DNA from: an uncultured Anaerococcus sp.
Lineage (GTDB): Bacteria > Bacillota > Clostridia > Tissierellales > Peptoniphilaceae
DNA: 8,720 nucleotides
Assembly: GCA_902465755.1 (NCBI GenBank)
Contig: CABQOK010000041.1
Span: 1 to 8,720, forward strand
Reading direction: 5' to 3'
Shown: positions 1-6,543 of the stretch, piece after piece
Position numbering within the stretch: the stretch's first letter is position 1
Layout: each line of letters starts with the position of its first letter
Program-made: the position numbers and the translations under genes
Notes under the pieces: model-generated
What the model was told of the DNA's origin: nothing
Database searches by the model: none
What the model saw: the letters and a program-made list of their open reading frames with translations, nothing else

Positions 1-320
1 ACAGGCCTATGGTAATAATTGCAGGAGGATATGATAAAAATATCGACTATAGCCCTTTTGTTAAAGAATTCAAAAAACATGGTAAGCTTATGGTAATAAT
101 GGGGCAAACTACAGATAAGCTCGTAAATCTTTGCCAAAAGTATAAGGTAAACTACAAGACGGCTAAGGATATGGAAGAAGCAGTAAAGGTTTCTTTTGAC
201 AATTTAGAAGAAGGGGATATCTTCCTCTTATCACCTGCAAGTGCCTCTTGGGGTATGTATAATAACTTTGAAGAAAGAGGCAAGGACTTTAAAGAAAAGA
301 TAGAAAAATACAAAGGATGA
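1..320 (+). CDS. murD: UDP-N-acetylmuramoyl-L-alanine--D-glutamate ligase (MurD), C-terminal part only
   Basis: This is the 3' end of murD. The reading frame is open from the first base (first full codon at 3) and stops with TGA at 318-320, leaving about 105 of the usual roughly 450 residues. The enzyme adds D-glutamate to UDP-MurNAc-L-Ala using ATP, in the cytoplasm, during peptidoglycan precursor synthesis. Only the C-terminal Mur ligase domain is present. It is recognised by the AGGYDK motif near the start and by the SPASASWGMYNNFEERG stretch near the end, which corresponds to the family pattern SPACASWDxFxNFEERG; the cysteine is serine here. The ATG at 9 is internal and not a real start. 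murG follows after 4 nt, so the two are surely one transcript. Identification is confident; the missing N-terminal and ATP-binding domains lie upstream of the window. Confidence 0.95.
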   Translation, partial: RPMVIIAGGYDKNIDYSPFVKEFKKHGKLMVIMGQTTDKLVNLCQKYKVNYKTAKDMEEAVKVSFDNLEEGDIFLLSPASASWGMYNNFEERGKDFKEKIEKYKG

Positions 321-324
321 TTAG

Positions 325-1416
325 ATGAAAGTAATAATTTCTGGCGGAGGTACAGGCGGACACATTTATCCAGCCATAGCCATAGGAGAAAAACTTCAAA
401 AAGAAATTCCTGATGTGGAAATAATCTATGTCGGCATAAAAAATGGCCCAGAAGAGACCGTTGCTCAAAAATATGGATATAAATTTGTAGACCTACCGGG
501 TATGGGGATTCCTAGAAGGATAAACAAGAAACTATTTAAATCTCTCACTACAAACCTTAAAGGGTTTACGAGGGCAAAGAAGATAATAGAGGAATATAAA
601 CCAGACCTAGTTATAGGAACTGGAGGATATGTTTGCGCTCCTATCTTGTATCAGGCAAGTAAGAAAAAAATTCCTTCTCTAGTCCACGAGTCAAACTCCT
701 ACCCAGGCATGGCATCAAAGTTTTTATCAAACAAGGTAGACAAGGTCCTTATATCCTACAAGGAAGCAGAAAAACACTTTAAGCACAAGGATAGGATACT
801 AGTAACAGGTAACCCTGTAAGGACTAGCTTTAAGTCTGGCTTTACCGAGAAAGACCTTAAAGATTTAGGAATTAAGAAAGATAGGCCAGTTGTATTTTCC
901 TTTGGTGGGTCCAATGGATCTTATTATATGAACGAGGCTGTTAAGGAATTATCCAAAAATCTCGACGGTTCCTACTATCTCCTCCACCAAACTGGAAAGA
1001 AAAACTATGATGATTTCATGAAAGAAGTAAAGGAAAGCGAGTATCTTAAGGTATTTTCCTATATTGATAATATAGATCTTTTCTATGCTGTAAGCGATCT
1101 TGTTATAGCTTCATCAGGAGCTATGAGCCTATCAGAAATTTCTGCTGTAGCAAAGGCTTCAATACTTATTCCAAAATCATACACCACAGAAAATCACCAG
1201 CAGTTTAATGCCCAAACCTATGTCGATAATGGCGCATCTATAATGATTTTAGAAAAAGACCTAGATGGAGATGTTTTGGATAGGAAAATAAAAGAAATAA
1301 TTAGCGATAAGGATAAACTTAAGAAAATGGGTGATAATGCCAAGGCCCTTTCTGATGATGAGGCAGGAGATAAAATTTTTCATATAATTGAAGGGTTGAT
1401 CAAAGATGAAAGATAA
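325..1416 (+). CDS. murG: UDP-N-acetylglucosamine--N-acetylmuramyl-(pentapeptide) pyrophosphoryl-undecaprenol N-acetylglucosamine transferase (MurG)
   Basis: MurG transfers GlcNAc from UDP-GlcNAc to lipid I, forming lipid II, on the cytoplasmic face of the membrane. It is a GT-B glycosyltransferase and, at 363 residues, has the usual length. In the N-terminal domain the glycine loop GGGTGGH is at residues 7-13, GTGGYV at 98-103 and the HESN motif (HEQN in many homologues) at 121-124. GNPVR at 162-166 marks the link to the C-terminal, UDP-GlcNAc-binding domain. That domain shows GGSNGS at 194-199 (usually GGSxGA), SSGAMSLSEI at 263-272 with the conserved glutamate at 271, and ENHQQFNA at 289-296. 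The ATG at 325 has a Shine-Dalgarno-like AAAGGA at 312-317, inside the murD end. The gene begins 4 nt after murD, and its last 11 bases overlap ftsQ. Neither ftsW nor murC flanks it, unlike in many dcw clusters. Confidence 0.97.
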   Translation: MKVIISGGGTGGHIYPAIAIGEKLQKEIPDVEIIYVGIKNGPEETVAQKYGYKFVDLPGMGIPRRINKKLFKSLTTNLKGFTRAKKIIEEYKPDLVIGTGGYVCAPILYQASKKKIPSLVHESNSYPGMASKFLSNKVDKVLISYKEAEKHFKHKDRILVTGNPVRTSFKSGFTEKDLKDLGIKKDRPVVFSFGGSNGSYYMNEAVKELSKNLDGSYYLLHQTGKKNYDDFMKEVKESEYLKVFSYIDNIDLFYAVSDLVIASSGAMSLSEISAVAKASILIPKSYTTENHQQFNAQTYVDNGASIMILEKDLDGDVLDRKIKEIISDKDKLKKMGDNAKALSDDEAGDKIFHIIEGLIKDER

Positions 1417-2215
1417 AAGAAAGGCTAGAAAGAAAAGTCAAATACCAGAAGCTAAAAACAATAATAGGAAAAGGAAAGTCGTAAGGAAGAAACAGCCTAA
1501 GACTTTTACTAAAAGATTTGTGATTTTTCTAATTGTACTATTCCTTTCGATATTCATAGTAAATGCCCTAAGGCACCCTTACATGAAAATTTCTCAGATT
1601 TATGTTACAGGAAACGAGAGGCTAAAGGATACAGATATTATTTCAAAGATACAAAATCCAATAGGTAAAAATATACTTACTTACAATGTAAAAAAGAACG
1701 AAAAAAAACTTATGGAAGAAGACACGATTGAAGAAGCTGAAATAAAGAAAGTTTTTCCTAAGGTAATCAATATCAAAGTCAAGGAGACCTATCCGAGATT
1801 TTTTATAGAAGATAAGGAAAAAATAACCTATATATCCAATCAAGGAAGGGTAATGGATAGTGAAGAAATTCCAGCTAATACCAAAAATTCTCTAATAAAT
1901 ATTAAGATTTCTGATTACAAGGAAGATATTAGAGGAGAATTTACTGATGATGAGGATTTATTAAATTTTATCAATGAAATAAACTCTTCTTCCTTTGTAG
2001 ATTTGATTAATCAATTAAATTTTGAAAACAATAGGCATATTGGTATAATAATAAAAGATATGAGAGTTGATTTTGGTGATTTGAAAGAAAGTTCATACAA
2101 GATTAGATTACTAGAATCAATCCTAAAGGATGTAGAAAGTAAGGACCTAGATGTTTCTTCCATAGATTTAAGTAATGGAAAAAACCCAGTAGTTGAAATA
2201 AACGAAGGTTCTTAA
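1406..2215 (+). CDS. ftsQ: Cell division protein FtsQ/DivIB
   Basis: This is a bitopic membrane protein of the divisome. In the known family it forms a complex with FtsL and DivIC/FtsB outside the membrane and controls septal peptidoglycan synthesis. The 269-residue product has a very basic cytoplasmic tail (about residues 1-37, rich in Lys and Arg), one transmembrane segment at 38-55 (FVIFLIVLFLSIFIVNAL), then a POTRA-like domain from about 60 to 130 (KISQIYVTGNERL to the KVKETYPRFFI region). The beta/gamma domain follows to the end. The ATG at 1406 overlaps the end of murG by 11 bp and has an AAGGG about 10 nt upstream, so translation is probably coupled to murG. The identity rests on the tail-TM-POTRA layout, the sequence style and the position between murG and ftsZ. 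Gram-positive homologues are usually named divIB. Confidence 0.92.
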   Translation: MKDKRKARKKSQIPEAKNNNRKRKVVRKKQPKTFTKRFVIFLIVLFLSIFIVNALRHPYMKISQIYVTGNERLKDTDIISKIQNPIGKNILTYNVKKNEKKLMEEDTIEEAEIKKVFPKVINIKVKETYPRFFIEDKEKITYISNQGRVMDSEEIPANTKNSLINIKISDYKEDIRGEFTDDEDLLNFINEINSSSFVDLINQLNFENNRHIGIIIKDMRVDFGDLKESSYKIRLLESILKDVESKDLDVSSIDLSNGKNPVVEINEGS

Positions 2216-2221
2216 TATAAA
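2193..2221 (+). promoter_or_regulatory. Candidate sigma-A promoter for ftsZ
   Basis: A -35 box TTGAAA at 2193-2198 (5 of 6 to TTGACA) and a -10 box TATAAA at 2216-2221 (5 of 6 to TATAAT) are separated by exactly 17 nt. The -35 box lies in the last codons of ftsQ and the -10 box starts right after the ftsQ stop. The expected start of transcription is near 2228, giving a short AT-rich leader of about 25 nt before the ftsZ start at 2253. Such matches occur by chance in AT-rich DNA, but the position in front of ftsZ, the spacing and the strength of both boxes make this one convincing. There is no extended -10 TG. Confidence 0.6.
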
Positions 2222-2242
2222 ATTTATCTATTAGAATAAAAT

Positions 2243-2252
2243 GGGGGAAAGT
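2243..2252 (+). promoter_or_regulatory. Ribosome binding site that decides the ftsZ start
   Basis: GGGGGAAAGT runs directly up to the ATG at 2253, with a 5-nt gap between the G run and the start. leuS has nearly the same arrangement (GGGGGAAGAA then ATG at 6544). The in-frame ATG at 2241 sits at the edge of this G run and has only AT-rich sequence upstream, with no Shine-Dalgarno sequence. The start at 2253 is therefore preferred over 2241. Confidence 0.75.
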
Positions 2253-3341
2253 ATGGCAAACATTAACATGGAAATGGACAACAGCTCTTTAGCAAAGATT
2301 AAAGTCATCGGAGTAGGTGGCGGCGGAAACAACGCAATCAGCCGAATGAGAGAAAGCGGACTATCTGGTGTAGAGTTTTTGGCACTAAACACAGATTTAC
2401 AAACACTACAAGAATCAAACGCAGACGTAAGACTTCAAATTGGTGAGAAACTAACAAGAGGTCTAGGAGCTGGAGCTAATCCTGAAGTAGGAGAAAAGGC
2501 TGCAGAAGAGTCTAAAAACGAAATATCAGAAGCTATCAAAGGCGCAGACATGATTTTTATTACTGCTGGAATGGGCGGTGGAACAGGTACAGGTGCTGCA
2601 CCAGTAGTTGCGAAAGTTGCTAAAGAGATGGAAATCTTGACAGTTGGTGTTGTAACTAAGCCATTTACTTTCGAAGGTAGAAAAAGACAAAACCAAGCTG
2701 AAGGTGGAATCGAAAGATTAAAGGAAAATGTAGATACACTAATCACAATTCCAAATGATAGACTCCTACAAATCGTAGAAAAGAGAACATCAATGGTAGA
2801 TGCCTTCAAGATGGCAGACCAAGTACTTATGGATGCAGTAAGTGGTATTTCAGAACTAATCGCTGTACCTAACGTAATTAACCTTGACTTTGCAGATGTT
2901 GAGTCAATCATGTCAGATCAAGGAATTGCCCACATGGGTATCGGTAGGGCTAATGGTGAAAATAGAGCTGTTGAAGCTGCTAAGGCTGCTGTTAACTCTC
3001 CACTACTTGAGACAAGCATCGAAGGAGCAAATGCAGTATTACTTAACGTAACTGCAGCTGAAGTTGGTCTAATGGAGGCTAATGAAGCAGCTGAGCTTAT
3101 TAGAGAAAACATCGACTCTGATGCTAATATCATATTTGGAGTTGGTAGTGATGAATCTCTAGGAGACGATATAAAGATTACTGTTATTGCAACAGGCTTT
3201 GATAATCCAACACCGGGAAGAAGAAGTGTACAACAAGCTTCAAGAAACAGAGAAGAGCTCAAGGCTCCTCAAAGACCAAGCGCTAAGAAAAAATCATCAA
3301 ACCCATTTGATGACTTCGACTTACCAGATTTTCTAAAATAA
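2253..3341 (+). CDS. ftsZ: Cell division GTPase FtsZ
   Basis: FtsZ is the tubulin-like GTPase that polymerises into the ring at the division site. From the start at 2253 it has 362 residues (366 if the ATG at 2241 were used, which lacks its own ribosome binding site). The GTP-binding part shows GVGGGGNNA at 20-28, NTD at 46-48 and the tubulin signature GGGTGTG at 108-114. The T7 synergy loop, [10 protein letters not shown] at about 210-219, supplies the acidic residues that act on the GTP of the next subunit. After the core comes a short basic linker of about 30 residues (roughly 318-349). The protein ends in [13 protein letters not shown], the conserved C-terminal peptide that binds membrane tethers such as FtsA, SepF, EzrA or ZapA-type partners. 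ftsA is not next to it, so the tether must be encoded elsewhere. A likely own promoter lies just upstream, and nrdR follows after a single base. Confidence 0.98.
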   Translation: MANINMEMDNSSLAKIKVIGVGGGGNNAISRMRESGLSGVEFLALNTDLQTLQESNADVRLQIGEKLTRGLGAGANPEVGEKAAEESKNEISEAIKGADMIFITAGMGGGTGTGAAPVVAKVAKEMEILTVGVVTKPFTFEGRKRQNQAEGGIERLKENVDTLITIPNDRLLQIVEKRTSMVDAFKMADQVLMDAVSGISELIAVPNVINLDFADVESIMSDQGIAHMGIGRANGENRAVEAAKAAVNSPLLETSIEGANAVLLNVTAAEVGLMEANEAAELIRENIDSDANIIFGVGSDESLGDDIKITVIATGFDNPTPGRRSVQQASRNREELKAPQRPSAKKKSSNPFDDFDLPDFLK

Positions 3342-3342
3342 T

Positions 3343-3810
3343 ATGAGATGTCCCTACTGCGATTCAACAAATACCAGGGTTTTAGATTCTAGATCAACAG
3401 AAGACGATAGGGCTATAAGACGAAGACGCTTGTGTGAAGATTGTGATCGTAGGTTTTCAACTTACGAAAGGTATGAAGATTCTACTATAATGGTCATAAA
3501 AAAAGACGAAACACGAGAAGCCTATGACCCAACTAAATTGATAGCAGGAATTGTCAAAAGTTGCCAAAAAAGACCGGTGACTATGGATGATATTGAAAAA
3601 GTTGCTAGGAATGTAGAAACTAGAATAAATCATACGGGAAACAAAGAAATAAGTTCAACCTATATAGGAGAGCTGGTGATGGCTGAGCTAAAAGAGCTCG
3701 ACCCAGTTGCCTACGTGAGGTTTGCATCGGTTTATAGAGAATTTAAGGATGTTGATTCCTTTTATGAAGAAATAAAAAGTTTAAAAGATAAGAAAGATGC
3801 TCATTCCTAG
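3343..3810 (+). CDS. nrdR: Transcriptional repressor NrdR of ribonucleotide reductase genes
   Basis: NrdR is a nucleotide-sensing repressor that binds NrdR boxes in front of ribonucleotide reductase genes and shuts them down when dATP is high. The 155-residue product is of normal length. It has a zinc ribbon with C3, C6, C31 and C34 (CPYC and CEDC), an arginine-rich DNA-binding stretch (IRRRRLC at 25-31, then RRFSTYER), and an ATP-cone from about residue 49 (VIKKDETREAYDPTKL) to about 140. The start MRCPYC is the family's normal N-terminus, so the ATG at 3343 is secure. However, the 20 bases upstream, which are the end of ftsZ, carry no Shine-Dalgarno sequence. With one base between the ftsZ stop and this start, translation most likely depends on ribosomes finishing ftsZ. 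The stop codon lies inside a terminator hairpin. I saw no NrdR box in the window. Confidence 0.97.
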   Translation: MRCPYCDSTNTRVLDSRSTEDDRAIRRRRLCEDCDRRFSTYERYEDSTIMVIKKDETREAYDPTKLIAGIVKSCQKRPVTMDDIEKVARNVETRINHTGNKEISSTYIGELVMAELKELDPVAYVRFASVYREFKDVDSFYEEIKSLKDKKDAHS

Positions 3811-3821
3811 CATCTTTTTTT
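3793..3821 (+). terminator. Intrinsic terminator overlapping the nrdR stop codon
   Basis: AAAGATGCT (3793-3801) pairs perfectly with AGCATCTTT (3809-3817), giving a 9-bp stem around a 7-nt loop (CATTCCT). Seven T residues at 3815-3821 form the U-tract, the first three of them also pairing with the stem's A residues. The nrdR stop TAG (3808-3810) falls at the loop/3'-arm border, so the hairpin uses the last codons of the gene. It should end the ftsZ-nrdR transcript at least partly. I could not find a good promoter between it and rarA. Confidence 0.8.
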
Positions 3822-3825
3822 CTTT

Positions 3826-3836
3826 AGGAGGAGATT
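3826..3836 (+). promoter_or_regulatory. Strong ribosome binding site for rarA (GTG start)
   Basis: AGGAGG at 3826-3831 is a full match to the consensus Shine-Dalgarno sequence and stands 5 nt before the GTG at 3837. It fixes that non-ATG start. It begins only four bases after the terminator U-tract, so a transcript reading through the terminator would carry it intact. Confidence 0.85.
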
Positions 3837-5156
3837 GTGGATTTATTTGAACTTAATAGGATTAATCAATTAGAAAAAAGTGCTCCTCTGGCTGATAGGC
3901 TAAGGCCCAAAGACTTAAATGACTACCTAGGACAAGACCATCTTATAGGAGAAGGAAAGATTATTAATAGGATGATCAAGGCGGATAGGATATATTCGAT
4001 GATTTTCTATGGACCACCTGGAGTGGGTAAGACTAGCCTTGCTAAGATCATCTCCCAAAAGACTAATATGGCCTTCGAGGAGATCTCTGCCGTGGCAAGC
4101 GGAATATCTGACCTTAAGAAAAAAGTACAGATAGCCAAGGATAATTTATCTTTTGAGAATAAGAAAACAATCCTTTTTATTGATGAGATTCACAGATTTA
4201 ACAAAAGCCAGCAGGATTATCTCTTACCTTTCGTAGAAGATTCAACCCTTATTCTTATTGGAGCAACTACGGAAAATCCTTACTTCGAGGTAAATAAGGC
4301 CTTGATATCTAGGATGTATGTCTTCGAGCTAAAAAGCTTAAGTGATAAAGATCTTTCAAGCTTGATCGATTCAGCCCTTAAGAAAGATGTAATCCTGAAG
4401 AACAAAAATATTATAATAGAAGATGAAGCGAGAGCTACTCTTATCAAATATTCAAATGGAGATTCTAGGGCGCTTCTTAACGCTTTAGAGATAGCTATAT
4501 TTTCAGAAGATGAGATTGATGGTAGAATAGTTATAGGAAAGAGCTCTATAGAAAATTCCACCCAGAAAAAAATCGCCATCTACGATAAAAATGGAGATAG
4601 ACATTACGATACGACCAGTGCCTTTATAAAATCTATGAGGGGGTCAGATATAAATGCAGCACTTTTCTATCTTGCAAAGATGTTAGAATCGGGAGAAGAT
4701 ATAAAGTTTATAGCAAGAAGGATGATTATATTTGCATCAGAAGATATATCAAATGCCGATCCCAATGCCCTAGTCATGGCGGTCAATTGTTTTAGGGCAA
4801 TAGATACGGTAGGTATGCCTGAAGCAAGGATAATTCTTGGCCAAGTGGTCACATATCTTGCGGCTGCACCAAAGAGTAATTCTACATACCTTGCCATAGA
4901 TAAGGCGATTAATTTTGTAAAGAATAATAATGATAGAGAAGTACCAAATAAGCTTAAAGATACCCACTACAAGGGATCAGCGAATCTTGTAAAGGACGAA
5001 TACCTCTATCCCCATGCTTATGGGGGCTATGTAGAGCAAGACTATCTTCCAGATGAGTTCATAGGAGAGAGCTTCTATGAGCCGAAGAAAGTTGGATATG
5101 AAAAAGAAATGATAGAAAGACTTGATAAAATAAAGAGAGGGATAAATGAAGATTAG
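3837..5156 (+). CDS. rarA: Replication-associated recombination protein A (RarA/MgsA), AAA+ ATPase
   Basis: RarA is a clamp-loader-like AAA+ ATPase, related to eukaryotic WRNIP1/Mgs1, that acts at stalled replication forks and DNA ends. The product has 439 residues, within the family range. It opens with the typical PLADRLRPKDLNDYLGQDHL stretch (about 17-36), then Walker A GPPGVGKT at 59-66, Walker B ILFIDEIHRF at 112-121 (D116, E117), sensor 1 GATTEN at 142-147, a likely arginine finger R159 and sensor 2 around GDSRALLNAL (208-217). The C-terminal tetramerisation region contains YDKNGDRHYDTTSAFIKS and the AARR-like/ASEDISNADP region typical of RarA. The GTG start is supported by a consensus Shine-Dalgarno sequence. 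The gene follows the nrdR terminator by 15 nt and its last 11 bases overlap asnS, linking this DNA-repair factor to two tRNA synthetases in one transcript. Confidence 0.95.
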   Translation: MDLFELNRINQLEKSAPLADRLRPKDLNDYLGQDHLIGEGKIINRMIKADRIYSMIFYGPPGVGKTSLAKIISQKTNMAFEEISAVASGISDLKKKVQIAKDNLSFENKKTILFIDEIHRFNKSQQDYLLPFVEDSTLILIGATTENPYFEVNKALISRMYVFELKSLSDKDLSSLIDSALKKDVILKNKNIIIEDEARATLIKYSNGDSRALLNALEIAIFSEDEIDGRIVIGKSSIENSTQKKIAIYDKNGDRHYDTTSAFIKSMRGSDINAALFYLAKMLESGEDIKFIARRMIIFASEDISNADPNALVMAVNCFRAIDTVGMPEARIILGQVVTYLAAAPKSNSTYLAIDKAINFVKNNNDREVPNKLKDTHYKGSANLVKDEYLYPHAYGGYVEQDYLPDEFIGESFYEPKKVGYEKEMIERLDKIKRGINED

Positions 5157-6534
5157 AGATATATTAAATGAAGTAGACAAATATGTTGATAGTGAAGTTT
5201 GTGTATATGGTTGGATGAGAAACCAAAGATTTGGTAAAAACGTTGGTTTTATCGAGCTAAATGATGGAACAACCTTCAAAAACCTACAAGTAGTTGTAGG
5301 AAGTGATATAGAAAATTACGATGAACTCGACAAGCAATACCTATCCACATCACTTGAAGTTAAGGGAATTTTGGTAAAAACAGGTAATAGCAAAAACCCT
5401 TACGAAATTCAAGCAAAAGTTGTAAATATATTAGGTGAATCTTCTGAAAAATTCCCTATCCAAAAGCAAAGACAAACACTAGAATTTATGAGAACTATCC
5501 CTCATCTTAGGGCTAGAACAAACACCTATAGGGCTGTTTTTAGGGTAAGGTCAATCCTTGCTTACTCTCTCCACAAGTTCTTTCAAGAAAGAGGCTTCCT
5601 ATATGTGAACCCTCCAATAGTAACTTCTTCTGACGCGGAAGGAGCAGGAGAGATGTTTAACATTACAACTATCGACCCAGAAGACGCTCCAAGAAATGAA
5701 GACGGAAGTGTCGACTATAGTAAGGACTTCTTTAGCAAGAAGAGCTATCTAACAGTATCAGGTCAGCTTGAGGCAGAAGACTACGCCCTAGCCTTCGGAG
5801 ATGTCTATACCTTCGGTCCAACTTTCAGGGCAGAAGAGTCAAACACTCCAAGACATGCGGCTGAATTTTGGATGCTAGAGCCTGAGATGGCCTTTACAGA
5901 TTATAATCTTGCTATGGATGTGGCAGAAGATATGATCAAATACTCCATCAATTATCTATTAGAAAATGCTCCAGATGAGATGAATTTCTTCAATACCTGG
6001 ATTGACAAGGGACTAATTGAAAGACTAGAGAAGGTTAGAGATGCTGAATTTGCTAGAGTAACTTATACAAAGGCAATCGAACTTTTACAAGAATCTGGCG
6101 AGAAATTCGAATTCCCAGTAGAATGGGGAATCGACCTACAAACAGAACATGAGAGATATCTTTCTGAAAAAATCGTAGGGGGACCTGTATTTGTAACAGA
6201 TTATCCAAAAAACATCAAAGCCTTCTACATGAAGAGAAATGATGATGGCAAGACTGTTGCAGCCTTCGATATGCTCGTTCCTGGAGTAGGTGAATTAATA
6301 GGTGGTTCACAAAGGGAAGAAAGATATGACGAATTATACAAATCAATGGAAGAAAATGGTCTAAATCCAGAAGAGTACGAAAACTACCTAGACCTAAGAA
6401 GATTTGGTACAGTAGTTCACTCAGGTTTTGGACTAGGCTTTGAGAGAGCTGTAATGTATGTTACAGGAATGAAAAATATCAGAGACGTGCTAGCTTATCC
6501 AAGATATGTACGTGCCTTTGCTGATAAGAACTAG
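5146..6534 (+). CDS. asnS: Asparaginyl-tRNA synthetase (AsnRS), class II
   Basis: AsnRS attaches asparagine to tRNA-Asn in the cytoplasm. The 462-residue product matches the usual bacterial length. An N-terminal OB-fold anticodon-binding domain covers about residues 1-105 (VCVYGWMRNQR, FIELNDGT). The class II catalytic domain follows: motif 1 region around GFLYVNPP (150-157), SGQLEAE at 205-211, motif 2 FRAEESNTPRHAAEFWMLEPE beginning at 227, and motif 3 GFGLGFER at 427-434. The SNTPRHAAEFWMLEPE form of motif 2 points to AsnRS rather than an archaeal-type AspRS. The extreme C-terminus (YPRYVRAFADKN) departs from the PRTxxN-type ending I know from other AsnRS. The ATG at 5146 overlaps rarA by 11 bp and is preceded by AGAGAGGG. 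There is no leader for a T-box, so expression depends on upstream transcription. Confidence 0.96.
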   Translation: MKIRDILNEVDKYVDSEVCVYGWMRNQRFGKNVGFIELNDGTTFKNLQVVVGSDIENYDELDKQYLSTSLEVKGILVKTGNSKNPYEIQAKVVNILGESSEKFPIQKQRQTLEFMRTIPHLRARTNTYRAVFRVRSILAYSLHKFFQERGFLYVNPPIVTSSDAEGAGEMFNITTIDPEDAPRNEDGSVDYSKDFFSKKSYLTVSGQLEAEDYALAFGDVYTFGPTFRAEESNTPRHAAEFWMLEPEMAFTDYNLAMDVAEDMIKYSINYLLENAPDEMNFFNTWIDKGLIERLEKVRDAEFARVTYTKAIELLQESGEKFEFPVEWGIDLQTEHERYLSEKIVGGPVFVTDYPKNIKAFYMKRNDDGKTVAAFDMLVPGVGELIGGSQREERYDELYKSMEENGLNPEEYENYLDLRRFGTVVHSGFGLGFERAVMYVTGMKNIRDVLAYPRYVRAFADKN

Positions 6535-6543
6535 GGGGAAGAA
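6533..6543 (+). promoter_or_regulatory. Ribosome binding site for leuS, overlapping the asnS stop
   Basis: AGGGGG at 6533-6538 begins within the asnS stop TAG (6532-6534) and lies 5 nt before the ATG at 6544. It supports this start and indicates tight translational linkage of asnS and leuS. Confidence 0.75.

Noticed and set aside
2241..2252. Upstream in-frame ATG at 2241 as the ftsZ start (four extra residues, MGES)
   Set aside because: There is no Shine-Dalgarno sequence before it, and it lies at the edge of the G run that serves the ATG at 2253 at good spacing.
2435..3262. Two long minus-strand open frames opposite ftsZ (2435-2911 and 2918-3262)
   Set aside because: They lie entirely antisense to a perfectly conserved ftsZ, have low-complexity Ser/Ala/Ile-rich products without family resemblance, and arise from the codon bias of the sense gene.
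3462..3491. Perfect TATAAT at 3486-3491 inside nrdR as a promoter for rarA
   Set aside because: The best -35 at usable spacing is TTACGA, 18 nt upstream, with only 3 of 6 matches. The -10 matches codons for a conserved part of NrdR, and such hexamers are common by chance in AT-rich DNA. A transcript from here would also still meet the terminator.
5122..5145. TAAAAT at 5126-5131 as a -10 box for asnS
   Set aside because: There is no -35-like hexamer at 16-18 nt upstream, and it is within rarA coding sequence.
4280..5279. Minus-strand open frames opposite rarA and the asnS start (4280-4579, 4667-4897, 4770-4967, 4977-5279)
   Set aside because: They are antisense to confidently identified genes, two overlap each other, and none has a recognisable product or ribosome binding site.
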